NCBI RefSeq assembly: GCF_013337185.1 | Contig: NZ_SWDE01000002.1 | Location: forward strand, 1-64,000 | Origin: Serratia proteamaculans | GTDB lineage: Bacteria; Pseudomonadota; Gammaproteobacteria; Enterobacterales; Enterobacteriaceae | Length of the DNA: 64,000 nt | Reading direction: 5' to 3' | Notes under the pieces: model-generated | The model's input: the letters and a program-made list of their open reading frames with translations, nothing else | The model's database searches: none | What the model was told of the DNA's origin: nothing | Part shown: piece by piece, positions 36,320-45,085 of the stretch | Position numbering within the stretch: position 1 is the first letter of the stretch | Layout: each line of letters starts with the position of its first letter | Program-made: the position numbers and the translations under genes

Positions 36320-36886
36320 ATGTCAGGTCGTGGTTTATCTGCACTCGCGCTCAGCGCGGTTTTGGCCAGCGGTGTGTTGTCGTTCGCGGCACAGGCCGCC
36401 GGCACCTTTACCCTAACTTCACCGGCATTTCAGGATGGTGGCACGCTGGCACAGAAATATGCCGGGGCCACACCGGGCAACGCCAGCTGCACCGGCGACA
36501 ACGTTTCGCCACCGCTAAGCTGGGCCAACCCACCGGCAGACACCAAAAGCTTCGCCCTGCTGCTGTCCGATCCCGAGGGCCGGGCAGGTTTGGGAGTCAG
36601 CCATTTAGTGGCCTATGGCATTCCAGCCAGCGCCAGCGGCTTCGCCGAGGGCGATCTCACCCAGGGTAAAGGCTTTGTCGGTGGCAAAAACTCGCCCGGC
36701 ACTGTGGTTTATCATGGCCCCTGTCCTCCGGCCGGCTCTGGGTTTCACCACTATACCTTTGTGTTGATCGCCACCGATCTGCCGCCCCACGCGCTCGGTC
36801 CGGGGCTCACCCGCGAACAGCTACTGGAGAAATTACAGGGACACGCCAAGGGCGGTGCGGGCATTATCGGTCGCTTAGGCCAATAA
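36320..36886 (+). CDS. Periplasmic YbhB/YbcL-type PEBP protein
   Basis: 188 residues, ATG 36320 with GGAGG upstream. Signal peptide ALALSAVLASGVLSFAAQA. PEBP fold: DNVSPPLSWANPPADTKSFA, LLLSDPEG, SHLVAYGIPAS, YHGPCPPAGSGFHHYTFVL. These proteins resemble eukaryotic Raf-kinase inhibitor proteins, but the bacterial role is unclear. E. coli YbcL is the exported homologue. It stands alone between the prepilin peptidase and the ABC system. Confidence 0.85.
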   Translation: MSGRGLSALALSAVLASGVLSFAAQAAGTFTLTSPAFQDGGTLAQKYAGATPGNASCTGDNVSPPLSWANPPADTKSFALLLSDPEGRAGLGVSHLVAYGIPASASGFAEGDLTQGKGFVGGKNSPGTVVYHGPCPPAGSGFHHYTFVLIATDLPPHALGPGLTREQLLEKLQGHAKGGAGIIGRLGQ

Positions 36887-36953
36887 TCGCTCAGGCGGTC
36901 AGGACTTATGCCGCTATCTCAGACAACCGCCGCCCCTGGGGTAACGTGGCAGG

Positions 36954-38528
36954 TTACTTACTCACGCGATCCAGATACAGCATGCTGTTGGCGATATCCA
37001 CTTTGGCGTCTTTGACGTTATCGCGCAGCGCCACCAGCGTTTGCCCCTGCAATGCCACCACGTAAGGTGAACGGGTTTGGAGTTCGCGCTGTAAGCTGGC
37101 GTAGTGGGCGGCGCGTTTTGCCCCGTCACCTTCCGCCGCCGCTGCGCGGGTTTCCGCACTCAGCGCGGGGATGTTCCACTGGGTACGCCATGCCAGGGTT
37201 TTCGGCCCGTTTGGCACGTTATAGGCAAAGGCGCTGGCGTTAGTGTTCGGATCCAGATAGTCGGCGCCCCAATAGGTGAAAATGGCCTGGAAATCACGGC
37301 TGCGCATCTTGCCCCACAGATCGCTTTCCACCACCGGATGGATATCCAGTTGCAAACCGGCCTTGGCAAAGCTGGCCTGCAGCGCCTGGGCAATATCGGT
37401 ATACGGCGGCTGATTGATGACGATCAGGTCAATACGCGTGCCTTCGGCGATCCCTGCATCATGCAAAATCTGTTTGGCCCTGGCCACGTCGAGCTTGAAC
37501 GGTTGGTCGTCGATCGCGCCATCCAGCCCCAGCGGCAGAAACGCCTGATGGACGCGGTACTGCCCCTTCAACAGGTTGTCGGCAATGGATTGATAATCCA
37601 CCAGCCAGCGCGCCGCCTGCCACAGGGCCGGATTACTCAACGCAGGTGCCTGCTTGCTGCCGGTGTTGAAGCCGAGATAATAGACTTTGGACGAGTCCTG
37701 CTGCTCTATCCTGACCCCCGGCTCTTTACGCAGCGAATTGAACTGATCGGCACCCAGATCGTAAGCCACGTCGGCGTCCCCTTTCAGCAGCAACAGGCGT
37801 CGGGTTCCGGCATCGCTAACGTTCTTCAGCAGCACCGTTTTCAACTTCGCCTGCGGTTGGGCGTAGTCGTTACGACTGAACAACAGTGCCTCATGCGGGA
37901 CGTAGTTACTGACGCGATAAGGCCCAGCACCGGCGGAGTTCGAACGCAACCAGGCATTGCCGAAGTCCCCCTGTTTGCTGTGCTGGTTCAGCAGCTTTTC
38001 ATCGACTATCGAAGCCACCGGCGCGGTCAATAGCCGCAGTGCCAGCCCGCTGCCAATATTGGCCGACCAGCTTAACTGCACCTGGTTATCGCCCAGCTTT
38101 TTCAACTGGCTTTCGACGTTTCCCGGCGTCCAGCCGAATTCGCCAAGAATGAACGACGGCGCCTTGTTCAGTTTCACCGCTCTGACCAGTGAGAAAATCA
38201 CATCCTCCGGCCGCACCGGATTACCGGAAGCAAAGCGCTGATTAGCCTTCAAAGTAAAAATCAGGCTGCGACCGTCCGTCCCCGCCTGCCAGCTGCTTGC
38301 CAGCTCCGGGGCCAGTTTTTCCGGCGTGCTGCGATCCGGCGTCAGTAACCGTTGATACAGATTGACCAGGTTGGCCGAGCTGACGGTTTCGAAGCTTTCC
38401 GCCGGATCCAGACTGATGATGCCTTCCAGCGAACTGACTACCACCAGCGTGTCTTTCGGGGTGGCCGCCTGCGCGCCAAAGCTCGCCGCCAGGGCGCTGA
38501 ACAATAAGGTGGGGATTAACCGTTTCAT
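36954..38528 (-). CDS. ABC transporter periplasmic binding protein (peptide/nickel type), copy 1
   Basis: 524 residues from ATG 38528 (GGAGAG seven bases upstream). Signal peptide PTLLFSALAASFGAQA. Family 5 binding protein: LDPAESFETVSSANLVNLYQ, RPEDVIFSLVRAV, GAGPYRVSNYVPHEAL, WGADYLDPNTNASAFAYN. It is related to the binding protein at 42089-43657 and is probably its duplicate. It lies 149 bases after the last ATPase gene, with a weak hairpin (CCCGC 38651, GCGGG 38666) between, so it may have its own promoter. The ligand is likely a small peptide or similar compound. Confidence 0.88.
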   Translation of the reverse strand: MKRLIPTLLFSALAASFGAQAATPKDTLVVVSSLEGIISLDPAESFETVSSANLVNLYQRLLTPDRSTPEKLAPELASSWQAGTDGRSLIFTLKANQRFASGNPVRPEDVIFSLVRAVKLNKAPSFILGEFGWTPGNVESQLKKLGDNQVQLSWSANIGSGLALRLLTAPVASIVDEKLLNQHSKQGDFGNAWLRSNSAGAGPYRVSNYVPHEALLFSRNDYAQPQAKLKTVLLKNVSDAGTRRLLLLKGDADVAYDLGADQFNSLRKEPGVRIEQQDSSKVYYLGFNTGSKQAPALSNPALWQAARWLVDYQSIADNLLKGQYRVHQAFLPLGLDGAIDDQPFKLDVARAKQILHDAGIAEGTRIDLIVINQPPYTDIAQALQASFAKAGLQLDIHPVVESDLWGKMRSRDFQAIFTYWGADYLDPNTNASAFAYNVPNGPKTLAWRTQWNIPALSAETRAAAAEGDGAKRAAHYASLQRELQTRSPYVVALQGQTLVALRDNVKDAKVDIANSMLYLDRVSK

Positions 38529-38599
38529 TGATGCACTCTCCAGGATCACGCGGATGCGTTATTTTTCGAGTGTAGGGGCAGCGGCTTAGCAGAAGAACG

Positions 38600-38637
38600 A
38601 CTATAAATTGCTTTATTTATTACGCAGATGTCTATTG
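38600..38637 (-). promoter_or_regulatory. Candidate operator upstream of binding-protein copy 1
   Basis: ATGTCTATTG (38628-38637) begins exactly 100 bases from the start codon, and ACTATA lies at 38600-38605. The same ATGTCTAT motif lies 100 bases from the start of the second binding-protein gene. A shared regulator, possibly Cbl or CysB, is inferred. Confidence 0.45.
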
Positions 38638-38676
38638 ATTTCAAATAATACCCGCCGGGTTAACAGCGGGCAGTTT

Positions 38677-39348
38677 TCAGTTCACCAAACGGCCGTGCGC
38701 CATCGCCACCGAGCGATCGCACATGTGGTCAATGACATCAGCGTCGTGACTGACCAGGATCATCGTCAGGTCACCCGCCTGTTTCAACTCGTTGAGCAGG
38801 TTGAGGATCTCCGCCTGCACCGACATATCCAGCGCCGAGGTGGGCTCATCGAGCAACAGCAGTTTGGGTTTTAACAGCAGTGCGCGCACTATCGCCACCC
38901 GTTGACGCTGACCGCCGGAAAGCTGGTGCGGATAACGATCAAGCAGCCGGGGATCCAACCCAACCTGACGAAAACCGGCGCTAATCTTCTGTTCGATACC
39001 GCTCTCTTTGAGCAATTTCAGAGGCTCCGCCAGCGTACGCAGCAACCGGTGTTTGGGATGCAAAGAAGCATAAGGATCCTGGAACACCATCTGCACCTCA
39101 CGCCGCAGCGTGCCGGTGAACGGACGCCCCGGCTGCAGATCGCGCCCCAACAACTGGAAACCGCCGCTCCAGTTTTCATTCAGTCCGGCCAGCACCCACA
39201 GCAGCGACGATTTACCGCAGCCGGAAGGGCCGACCAAACCAAAACACTCGCCCGCTTCGATATGCAGGTTGACCTCATGCACCACGGTACGCACGTCATA
39301 GCCCTGCCGATGGCTGACGCTAAGATTATCCAGAGTAATCAGGCTCAT
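38677..39348 (-). CDS. ABC transporter ATPase (DppF/OppF-like)
   Basis: 223 residues. Walker A GPSGCGKSSLLWVLAG, signature HQLSGGQRQRVAIVRALL, Walker [13 protein letters not shown] and the H-loop LVSHDADV. It is shorter than typical OppF because it lacks the C-terminal oligopeptide extension. It starts within the stop of the first ATPase gene (four-base overlap) and pairs with it to drive the two permeases. Confidence 0.92.
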   Translation of the reverse strand: MSLITLDNLSVSHRQGYDVRTVVHEVNLHIEAGECFGLVGPSGCGKSSLLWVLAGLNENWSGGFQLLGRDLQPGRPFTGTLRREVQMVFQDPYASLHPKHRLLRTLAEPLKLLKESGIEQKISAGFRQVGLDPRLLDRYPHQLSGGQRQRVAIVRALLLKPKLLLLDEPTSALDMSVQAEILNLLNELKQAGDLTMILVSHDADVIDHMCDRSVAMAHGRLVN

Positions 39349-40181
39349 TTCAGCGACTCCAGCAGCGCACGATCCAACACCGGCAAGGATTTGCCATGGG
39401 TTTCCTTACTTGGCCGACACGACCACAGCGTGCGGGTATAAGGATGAGTGGCCGAGGCCAAACGATCGGCAGGCAACTGATCCAGCAGTTCACCCTTATA
39501 CATCACCAGCACTCGCTCGCAGTAGTGCGCCACCTGTTGTAAATCGTGGCTGATCAAAATCAGGCCCATATTGCGCTGCTCCACCAGGTTTTCGATCAAC
39601 TGTAATACCTGATCGCGCATCTGGTGATCCAAAGCGGAGGTGGGCTCATCGGCAATCAGCAATTGCGGATCGTTAATCAAGGCGATCGCCAGCATTACCC
39701 GTTGTCCCATGCCACCAGACAGTTGGTGCGGGTAACGTTGGCGCAGCGCGGCGGGATCGGGCAAGCCAACCGCCGCCAGCATGTCCAGCACCTTTTCCCG
39801 CCGTTCGGCACGGCCCAGGCGGGTGTGCAGCAACAACGGCTCCTCCACCTGACGGCCAATCGGCTGGGTCGGGTTCAGCGCATGCTTGGGATCCTGCATC
39901 ACCATCGCCACTTTATTGCCGCGCAGACGGTTCCACTGGCGCTCGTTCAGGCGTGTCAGATCGTCCCCACCCAGGGTTAAACGCTGCGCCTGCAGCTGCA
40001 ACGGTGGCGGCAGCAGCCCCATCAAGGCCCGCGCGGTCAGGGATTTGCCGGAACCGGACTCGCCAACCAGCGCCAGCCGCTCCTGCCCCATGCTGAAGGA
40101 AATGTCTTTGACCAGCGGCGGCGAAGCTGGCAATGCCACCGACAGCCGTTCGACGGTCAATAAAGGGTTATCAATGCCCAT
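39345..40181 (-). CDS. ABC transporter ATPase (DppD/OppD-like)
   Basis: 278 residues from ATG 40181, overlapping the permease end by 11 bases; upstream in-frame starts lie deep in that gene. Walker [19 protein letters not shown]-loop [17 protein letters not shown], signature [18 protein letters not shown], Walker [13 protein letters not shown] and [11 protein letters not shown] short C-terminal tail ([12 protein letters not shown]) replaces the usual Fe-S-like oligopeptide domain. Confidence 0.92.
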   Translation of the reverse strand: MGIDNPLLTVERLSVALPASPPLVKDISFSMGQERLALVGESGSGKSLTARALMGLLPPPLQLQAQRLTLGGDDLTRLNERQWNRLRGNKVAMVMQDPKHALNPTQPIGRQVEEPLLLHTRLGRAERREKVLDMLAAVGLPDPAALRQRYPHQLSGGMGQRVMLAIALINDPQLLIADEPTSALDHQMRDQVLQLIENLVEQRNMGLILISHDLQQVAHYCERVLVMYKGELLDQLPADRLASATHPYTRTLWSCRPSKETHGKSLPVLDRALLESLK

Positions 40182-41040
40182 GTCGAGGATCCATTTTATC
40201 GCGCAGGCCGTCGCCCAACAGGTTAAAGGCCAGGCTGGCGAACAGGATCGCCCCACCCGGTACCGCGGCGACCCACCATTGGTCGAAAATCACTTTGCTG
40301 CCCTCGGCCACCATCGATCCCCATTCGGCGGTCGGCGGCGCCACGCCCATACCGAGAAAGCCCAGACCGGCGGCGGACAGGATAATCCCGCCCAGACTCA
40401 GAGCCGCACGCACCACCGCACTCGGCAGGCATAACGGCAAAATGTGCCCGGCCATCAGCCGCAGGCCACCAATGCCCTGCATGCGCGCCGCCGCCAAATA
40501 ATCACTGCGGCGCAGCGCCAGAGTTTCTGCCCGCGCCTGCCGGGCAAAAGACGGCCAACTGGTTAACGCCAACGCCAGCGCGCCGTTCATCAACCCCGGC
40601 CCCAGTACGGCAACAAACGCCAGCGCAATCACCAGGCTGGGCAACGACAGAAAGATATCGGTTATTCGCATCAGAATACGCTCTACCCAGCCACCGAGAT
40701 AACCGGCGCTAATGCCCACCAGCAGGCCAATCGGAATGGTCAGCAGCAGGATCAATGACACCAGGATCAGCGTTGGACGAGCCCCGTAAATCACCCGCGA
40801 CAACAGGTCACGGCCAAAACCGTCGGTGCCCAGCCAATGGCCGGAAGAAGGCGGCAACAGCCGCAGCTCTATGTGCTGCAAGTTGGGATCGAAAGGGGCC
40901 AGCCAGGGGGCCAGCAGCGCAGTGAGGATTAAAATAGCCACCAGCGTTGCGCCAATCATCAGCGTGGTCAGCCGGCCGCGTGGGCGGTAAGCGGTGGCCG
41001 GTTCGCTCTGGGGTTCATGTTCGGAAAGATATTGGCTCAT
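40171..41040 (-). CDS. ABC transporter permease (DppC-like)
   Basis: 289 residues, about six membrane helices. An N-terminal cytoplasmic lead, then LAPFDPNLQHIELRLLPPSS and GTDGFGRDLLSRVIYGARPT, the DppC/OppC signature. The EAA loop is LRRSDYLAAARMQGIGGLRL. It is the second permease of the pair, overlapping the first by four bases. Confidence 0.93.
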   Translation of the reverse strand: MSQYLSEHEPQSEPATAYRPRGRLTTLMIGATLVAILILTALLAPWLAPFDPNLQHIELRLLPPSSGHWLGTDGFGRDLLSRVIYGARPTLILVSLILLLTIPIGLLVGISAGYLGGWVERILMRITDIFLSLPSLVIALAFVAVLGPGLMNGALALALTSWPSFARQARAETLALRRSDYLAAARMQGIGGLRLMAGHILPLCLPSAVVRAALSLGGIILSAAGLGFLGMGVAPPTAEWGSMVAEGSKVIFDQWWVAAVPGGAILFASLAFNLLGDGLRDKMDPRHGH

Positions 41041-42089
41041 CGGGTTCGCGGGTCCACTAAATAGGTCAGCGCGTCGGCCAGCGCATTAAGCACCACAAAA
41101 CAGGTGCCAATCAGCAAGGTGGCACCAAGGATGGCCGGCGTATCGGCGGCAAACAGCGCGGTGGTCAGATAACGCCCTACACCGGGCCAGGCGAATACCG
41201 TTTCGGTCAATACCGCGCCCTCCAGCAGGCTGGCGTAGGACAGCGACAGCACGGTGATCAACGTGCCCAACACATTAGGAAATACGTGACGCACCAGAAT
41301 GCGCGCGCGGCTGGCCCCTTTGGAACGCGCCAGGGTAACGTACTCTTTATTGCACTCTTCCAGCATCGCGGCGCGCAGCAAACGGGTGATGCCCGCCATC
41401 GACAGCAGCGCCAGCGCCACCACCGGCAGCCACAGGTGGCTGATGGCGTTATAGAACATTTCGCGATCGCCGGACAGCCAACTGTCAATCAGGATAAACC
41501 CGCTGCGCGGCTCCATGCTGTACAGATAGATATCATCCAGCCGCCCCGGTCCTGCCGACCAGTGCAATGTGGCGTAAAACAGCAGCAACCCCAGCAGGCT
41601 GAGCCAGAAGATCGGTACCGAATAGCCGATCAGCGACAGTAGCCGTGCCACGTTATCCAGCCAGCCGCCCGGTTTGATCACCGCCAGAAATGCCAGCGTA
41701 ATGCCACCAACGGCACCGAGAATAATGGCACAGGTCGCCAGCTCGACCGTTGCCGGGAAGGTGCGAAGTAAATCGCTCAGCACCGGCTGCGAGGTAATAC
41801 GCGAGATGCCCATATCCCCGTGCGCCAGATGCACCAGATAACGCCAGAACTGCACCGGCAATGGCTGATCCAGCCCCAAATCGTGGCGCACCTGAGCATA
41901 GGTGGCTTCGCTGGCGTGATCGCCGGCAATTTGCAACGTAGGATCGATCGGCGCCAGGTGCGAGAGCATAAAGGTGAACAGCAGCAGGCCAAGCAGCGTC
42001 AGCGCAAGCGACAGCAAGCCGGTAAACAGCCTGCGGCCCCAGCGCCAACCGTGCCGGGCGAACCCGGCGGAAGAAGAACGGCTGATCAT
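41037..42089 (-). CDS. ABC transporter permease (DppB-like)
   Basis: 350 residues, six helices. Features: AGDHASEATYAQVRHDLGLD, GDMGISRITSQPV, and the EAA loop YVTLARSKGASRARILVRHV. Typical of DppB/OppB/NikB permeases. The start shares its last base with the stop codon region of the binding-protein gene, so translation is coupled. Confidence 0.93.
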   Translation of the reverse strand: MISRSSSAGFARHGWRWGRRLFTGLLSLALTLLGLLLFTFMLSHLAPIDPTLQIAGDHASEATYAQVRHDLGLDQPLPVQFWRYLVHLAHGDMGISRITSQPVLSDLLRTFPATVELATCAIILGAVGGITLAFLAVIKPGGWLDNVARLLSLIGYSVPIFWLSLLGLLLFYATLHWSAGPGRLDDIYLYSMEPRSGFILIDSWLSGDREMFYNAISHLWLPVVALALLSMAGITRLLRAAMLEECNKEYVTLARSKGASRARILVRHVFPNVLGTLITVLSLSYASLLEGAVLTETVFAWPGVGRYLTTALFAADTPAILGATLLIGTCFVVLNALADALTYLVDPRTR

Positions 42090-43657
42090 TACTTGCTGAC
42101 CTTGCTGTAGAACACCATGTCAGGGTTGATACCCTGCTCATAGCCTTTCAGGTTGTCGCGCACCGCAATCAGGCTGCGCGCCTGCAGACCAATGACAAAC
42201 GGTGAGCTTTTCTGCACGGCCTGCTGCAACTGTTGGTAATCCGCCACCCGTTTGGCGGTGTCGTTTTCCGCCGTGGCCGCCAGCGTCAGCTTGTTCAACG
42301 CAGGGATCTGCCAGTTGGCGCGCCAGGCCAGCGTTTTGCTGCCGTCTTCCGGGTTATAGGCGAAGGCGGCGGCGTTGGTATTCGGGTCAAAGTAGTCCGG
42401 CCCCCAAGAGGTCAGGACCGCGTCGTAATTGAGGGATTTGACCTTGGTGGAGACCTGCGCGCTGAGGCCCGGCACCAGGCTCACCTTCACCCCGCCCTGC
42501 GCGAAACTGGCCTGCAATGCCTGCGCGATATCCAAATACGGCGGCTGATTGTTGACCTCCAGCTTAAAACTGACGTCTTTCAGACCGGCCTTGGCCAGAA
42601 TTTCTTTGGCCTTGGTCGGATTAAAGCTGTAAGGCTTATCCTTCAACGCCCCCAGGTAACCCTCTGGCAGGAACGCCTGATGGTTCTGGAACTGCCCTTT
42701 CAACAGGTCGTCGGCAATGCCTTTATAATCGAATAACCAACGCGCCGCCTCCCAGAATGCAGGGTTGCCCAGTGCCGGTGACGCCTTGGCGTTGAACTGC
42801 AGGAAATAGAGTGAGGCATAGGGGATTGCCAGCGGCTTGACGCCCGGCTTGCCTTTTAGCGCCGCCATCTGGTCTGCACCGAGGTTACGCGCGATATCGG
42901 CATCGCCCTGTTCAATCAGCAGGCGACGCGCGGCCGGATCCGGCACGTTCTTGATCAGGATGGTTTTCAGCGTGGGGGCGCCCTCTGGCGAACCTGGGTT
43001 GGCGTCGAGCACCACCACTTCATGCGGCACATAGGTGCGAATTTTATACGGGCCGCTACCGGCGGAATGGCTGTTCAGCCACTGGTGACCCAAGTCATCG
43101 CCCTGCTGATGAGCCAGTGCTTCTTTGGCATCGACAATCGAGGACACCGGGGCCGAAAGCAGGCTAAGCACAAACGCCGGGCTGACGTTTTCGCTCCAGC
43201 TGATTTTGACCCGTTGGTCATCCACCTTGCTCAGATATTGGTCGACATTTTTGGCGTTCCAGCCCAGTTGAGTGAGGATAAACGACGGTTCCAGATTCAG
43301 CTTCACCACCCGCGACAGCGAGAAGATCACGTCTTCCGGGCGCAGCGGATTGCCGCTGGCAAATTTGGCGTCCGGGCGCAGGGTAAAAGTCAGGCTGCGG
43401 TTATCACTGCCCGCCTGCCATTCGCTGGCCAGCGTCGGTTTAAGCTCAATCGGATTTTTCGGGTCGGACTGGATCAGGCGTTGGTACAGACTGTTGAATG
43501 ACTGCACCGTGGTTAATTCAAAACCCTGGGCCGGATCAAAGCTGACGACGTCATCAATTGACTGAGCGATCACCAAAGTATTGGCCGGAGTTGCTGCCTG
43601 CGTGCTGAAACTGGCCGCCACGGCCAAAAACACCAAAGAAGGGACGAACGCTTTCAT
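42089..43657 (-). CDS. ABC transporter periplasmic binding protein (peptide/nickel type), copy 2
   Basis: 522 residues from ATG 43657 (GGAGAG upstream; the codon before is TTG). Signal peptide VPSLVFLAVAASFSTQA. Family 5 motifs: FDPAQGFELTTVQSFNSLYQ, RPEDVIFSLSRVV, SAGSGPYKIRTYVPHE and GPDYFDPNTNAAAFAYN. It is first in the operon with both permeases and both ATPases, so it is the main receptor. It is related to copy 1 at 36954-38528. Proximity to cbl and chaC suggests a sulfur-containing ligand such as a peptide or glutathione derivative; this is only inference. Confidence 0.9.
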   Translation of the reverse strand: MKAFVPSLVFLAVAASFSTQAATPANTLVIAQSIDDVVSFDPAQGFELTTVQSFNSLYQRLIQSDPKNPIELKPTLASEWQAGSDNRSLTFTLRPDAKFASGNPLRPEDVIFSLSRVVKLNLEPSFILTQLGWNAKNVDQYLSKVDDQRVKISWSENVSPAFVLSLLSAPVSSIVDAKEALAHQQGDDLGHQWLNSHSAGSGPYKIRTYVPHEVVVLDANPGSPEGAPTLKTILIKNVPDPAARRLLIEQGDADIARNLGADQMAALKGKPGVKPLAIPYASLYFLQFNAKASPALGNPAFWEAARWLFDYKGIADDLLKGQFQNHQAFLPEGYLGALKDKPYSFNPTKAKEILAKAGLKDVSFKLEVNNQPPYLDIAQALQASFAQGGVKVSLVPGLSAQVSTKVKSLNYDAVLTSWGPDYFDPNTNAAAFAYNPEDGSKTLAWRANWQIPALNKLTLAATAENDTAKRVADYQQLQQAVQKSSPFVIGLQARSLIAVRDNLKGYEQGINPDMVFYSKVSK

Positions 43658-43739
43658 CAAAACTCTCCAAGCGGATGGAATTTATAGTAATTTCGCGAGT
43701 GTATGTGAGAGCCATCGGCAGGCGAAGGTACTTAAATAA

Positions 43740-43766
43740 CTATAGATATTCTTTTTATGTCTATAG
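43740..43766. promoter_or_regulatory. Inverted repeat CTATAGATAT/ATGTCTATAG, candidate operator
   Basis: Arms at 43740-43749 and 43757-43766 are inverted with nine of ten positions pairing and a 7-base spacer, 83 to 109 bases upstream of the ABC operon. LysR-type regulators bind such dyads. The ATGTCTAT half recurs at the same distance before binding-protein copy 1. Confidence 0.55.
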
Positions 43767-43806
43767 CTGAGATTTTGATTATTACGCAGGCGGGGTTTTG
43801 CGAAAT

Positions 43807-43827
43807 CGCCGGGCCCTGGGCCCGGCG
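43807..43827 (-). terminator. Hairpin after cbl
   Basis: CGCCGGGCCC (43807-43816) and GGGCCCGGCG (43818-43827) form a perfect 10-bp inverted repeat just after the cbl stop. The tail on the minus strand (ATTTCGC) is only weakly U-rich, so efficiency is uncertain. Confidence 0.6.
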
Positions 43828-43833
43828 TCTGAA

Positions 43834-44787
43834 CTAAATCTGGTAATCGATCACCGTATCGAGCTGTGAGGAAAATACTTTGTCTTTGATTTCCGTCAGC
43901 GACAGTGTTGGGTTACACAGCTGGATAAATCGCCAGGCATAGTTACGTTGTAACTGACTACGTTTCAAACCTAACCAAACGGTATTGGGTTCGAACAGGT
44001 GTTCGGCGTTAAGGCTGACCAACCCATGGTCGCGCTCCTTCTCGTAAGACATATCCGCCAACACCCCCACTCCCAACCCCAGTTCAACATAGGTCTTGAT
44101 CACATCTGAATCCTGCGCGCTTAAGGCAATATCCGGCGTCAATCCAGCGGCTTTGAAAGCGCTATCCAGCCGTGAACGGCCGGTAATTCCCTGTCGGTAG
44201 GTGATCAGCGGCAAGGTGCTGAGCATTTCCAGCGTCACCTGTGGCTGACGAGTCAGCTCATGCCCCTCCGGCACCAGAATGGTGTGATGCCAACGGTAAT
44301 AAGGGAACGCCGCCAGAGACTCATCACTCATCAGCCGCTCACTGGCAATGCCGATATCGGCTTCGCCGGAAGCCAGCATGCCGACGATCTCTTCAGGACT
44401 GCCCTGATTCAACACCACCCTCACCCGTGGATACAGCGCCCGGAACTCTTTAATCACTCCCGGCAGGCTATAACGCGCCTGGGTATGGGTAGTGGCGATG
44501 TGTAACTGGCCGGAATCGTTACTGCTGAATACGTCCGCCAGACGGCGGATGTTATTGGCATCATTCAGGATGCGCTCCGCCACCACCAGCAGCTCTTTTC
44601 CCGGCTCGGTCATGCCTAATAAACGCTTGCCGCGGCGAATAAATATCTCGATGCCCAGCTCTTCTTCCAGTTCCCGAATATGACGACTAACCCCAGATTG
44701 TGAGGTAAATAAAGTGTTGGCCACCTCGGTCAGGTTGTAGTTGCAGCGCGCCGATTCCCGAATAATTTTTAATTGTTGAAAGTTCAT
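43834..44787 (-). CDS. cbl: LysR-type sulfur-limitation regulator Cbl
   Basis: 317 residues from ATG 44787 (MNFQQLKIIRESARCNYNLT). HTH at 1-60 with LTEVANTLFTSQSGVSRHIR, then the effector domain with IATTHTQARYSLPGVIKEFR, ITYRQGITGRSR and AQDSDVIKTYVELGLGVGV, all closely matching Cbl and its relative CysB; the end VIDYQI is also Cbl-like. Cbl switches on uptake and use of alternative sulfur sources (taurine, sulfonates) when sulfate is scarce. Next to an ABC importer operon, it probably controls it. Autoregulation is likely. Confidence 0.88.
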   Translation of the reverse strand: MNFQQLKIIRESARCNYNLTEVANTLFTSQSGVSRHIRELEEELGIEIFIRRGKRLLGMTEPGKELLVVAERILNDANNIRRLADVFSSNDSGQLHIATTHTQARYSLPGVIKEFRALYPRVRVVLNQGSPEEIVGMLASGEADIGIASERLMSDESLAAFPYYRWHHTILVPEGHELTRQPQVTLEMLSTLPLITYRQGITGRSRLDSAFKAAGLTPDIALSAQDSDVIKTYVELGLGVGVLADMSYEKERDHGLVSLNAEHLFEPNTVWLGLKRSQLQRNYAWRFIQLCNPTLSLTEIKDKVFSSQLDTVIDYQI

Positions 44788-45041
44788 CCACTCCCCCGGT
44801 CGAACAATTATTGTTAACACAGTGATACGGAGTCTGCCGTGAGGGGACAAATAAGAAATAACCTTTAGTTATGCATTTTCATGCTAAGTGAATTTTTCAG
44901 CGCTGTGAATTAACTGTTTTTTTAGTCTTAAAATAACCAATCCCTTTAAAATTAAAGAGATAAATACACATATTAAAATTGTGGTTTAAATGCTCATGCA
45001 GAATAAAGTTATTAAATATAGGTATTAGATATATGAAACGC
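44788..45041. other. AT-rich intergenic region upstream of cbl
   Basis: About 250 bases, AT-rich, with no gene. It holds the cbl promoter and the 3' end of the chaC transcript. No well-matched operator was recognised. Confidence 0.5.
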
Positions 45042-45067
45042 AAAAGGCTCAACATGTTGAGCCTTTT
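45042..45067 (-). terminator. chaC terminator
   Basis: A perfect 26-base palindrome with arms AAAAGGCTCAACA, 18 bases after the chaC stop. Both strands end in a T-run (CCTTTT), so it can act in either direction. Confidence 0.8.
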
Positions 45068-45085
45068 AAAAACGCGGGGCGGGGA

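Noticed and set aside
38600-38634. TAGACA/TATAGT read as -35 and -10 promoter boxes before the binding-protein genes
   Set aside because: Spacing is 23 bases in one case and 13 in the other, so they cannot both be sigma-70 promoters. The shared motif is kept only as a candidate operator.
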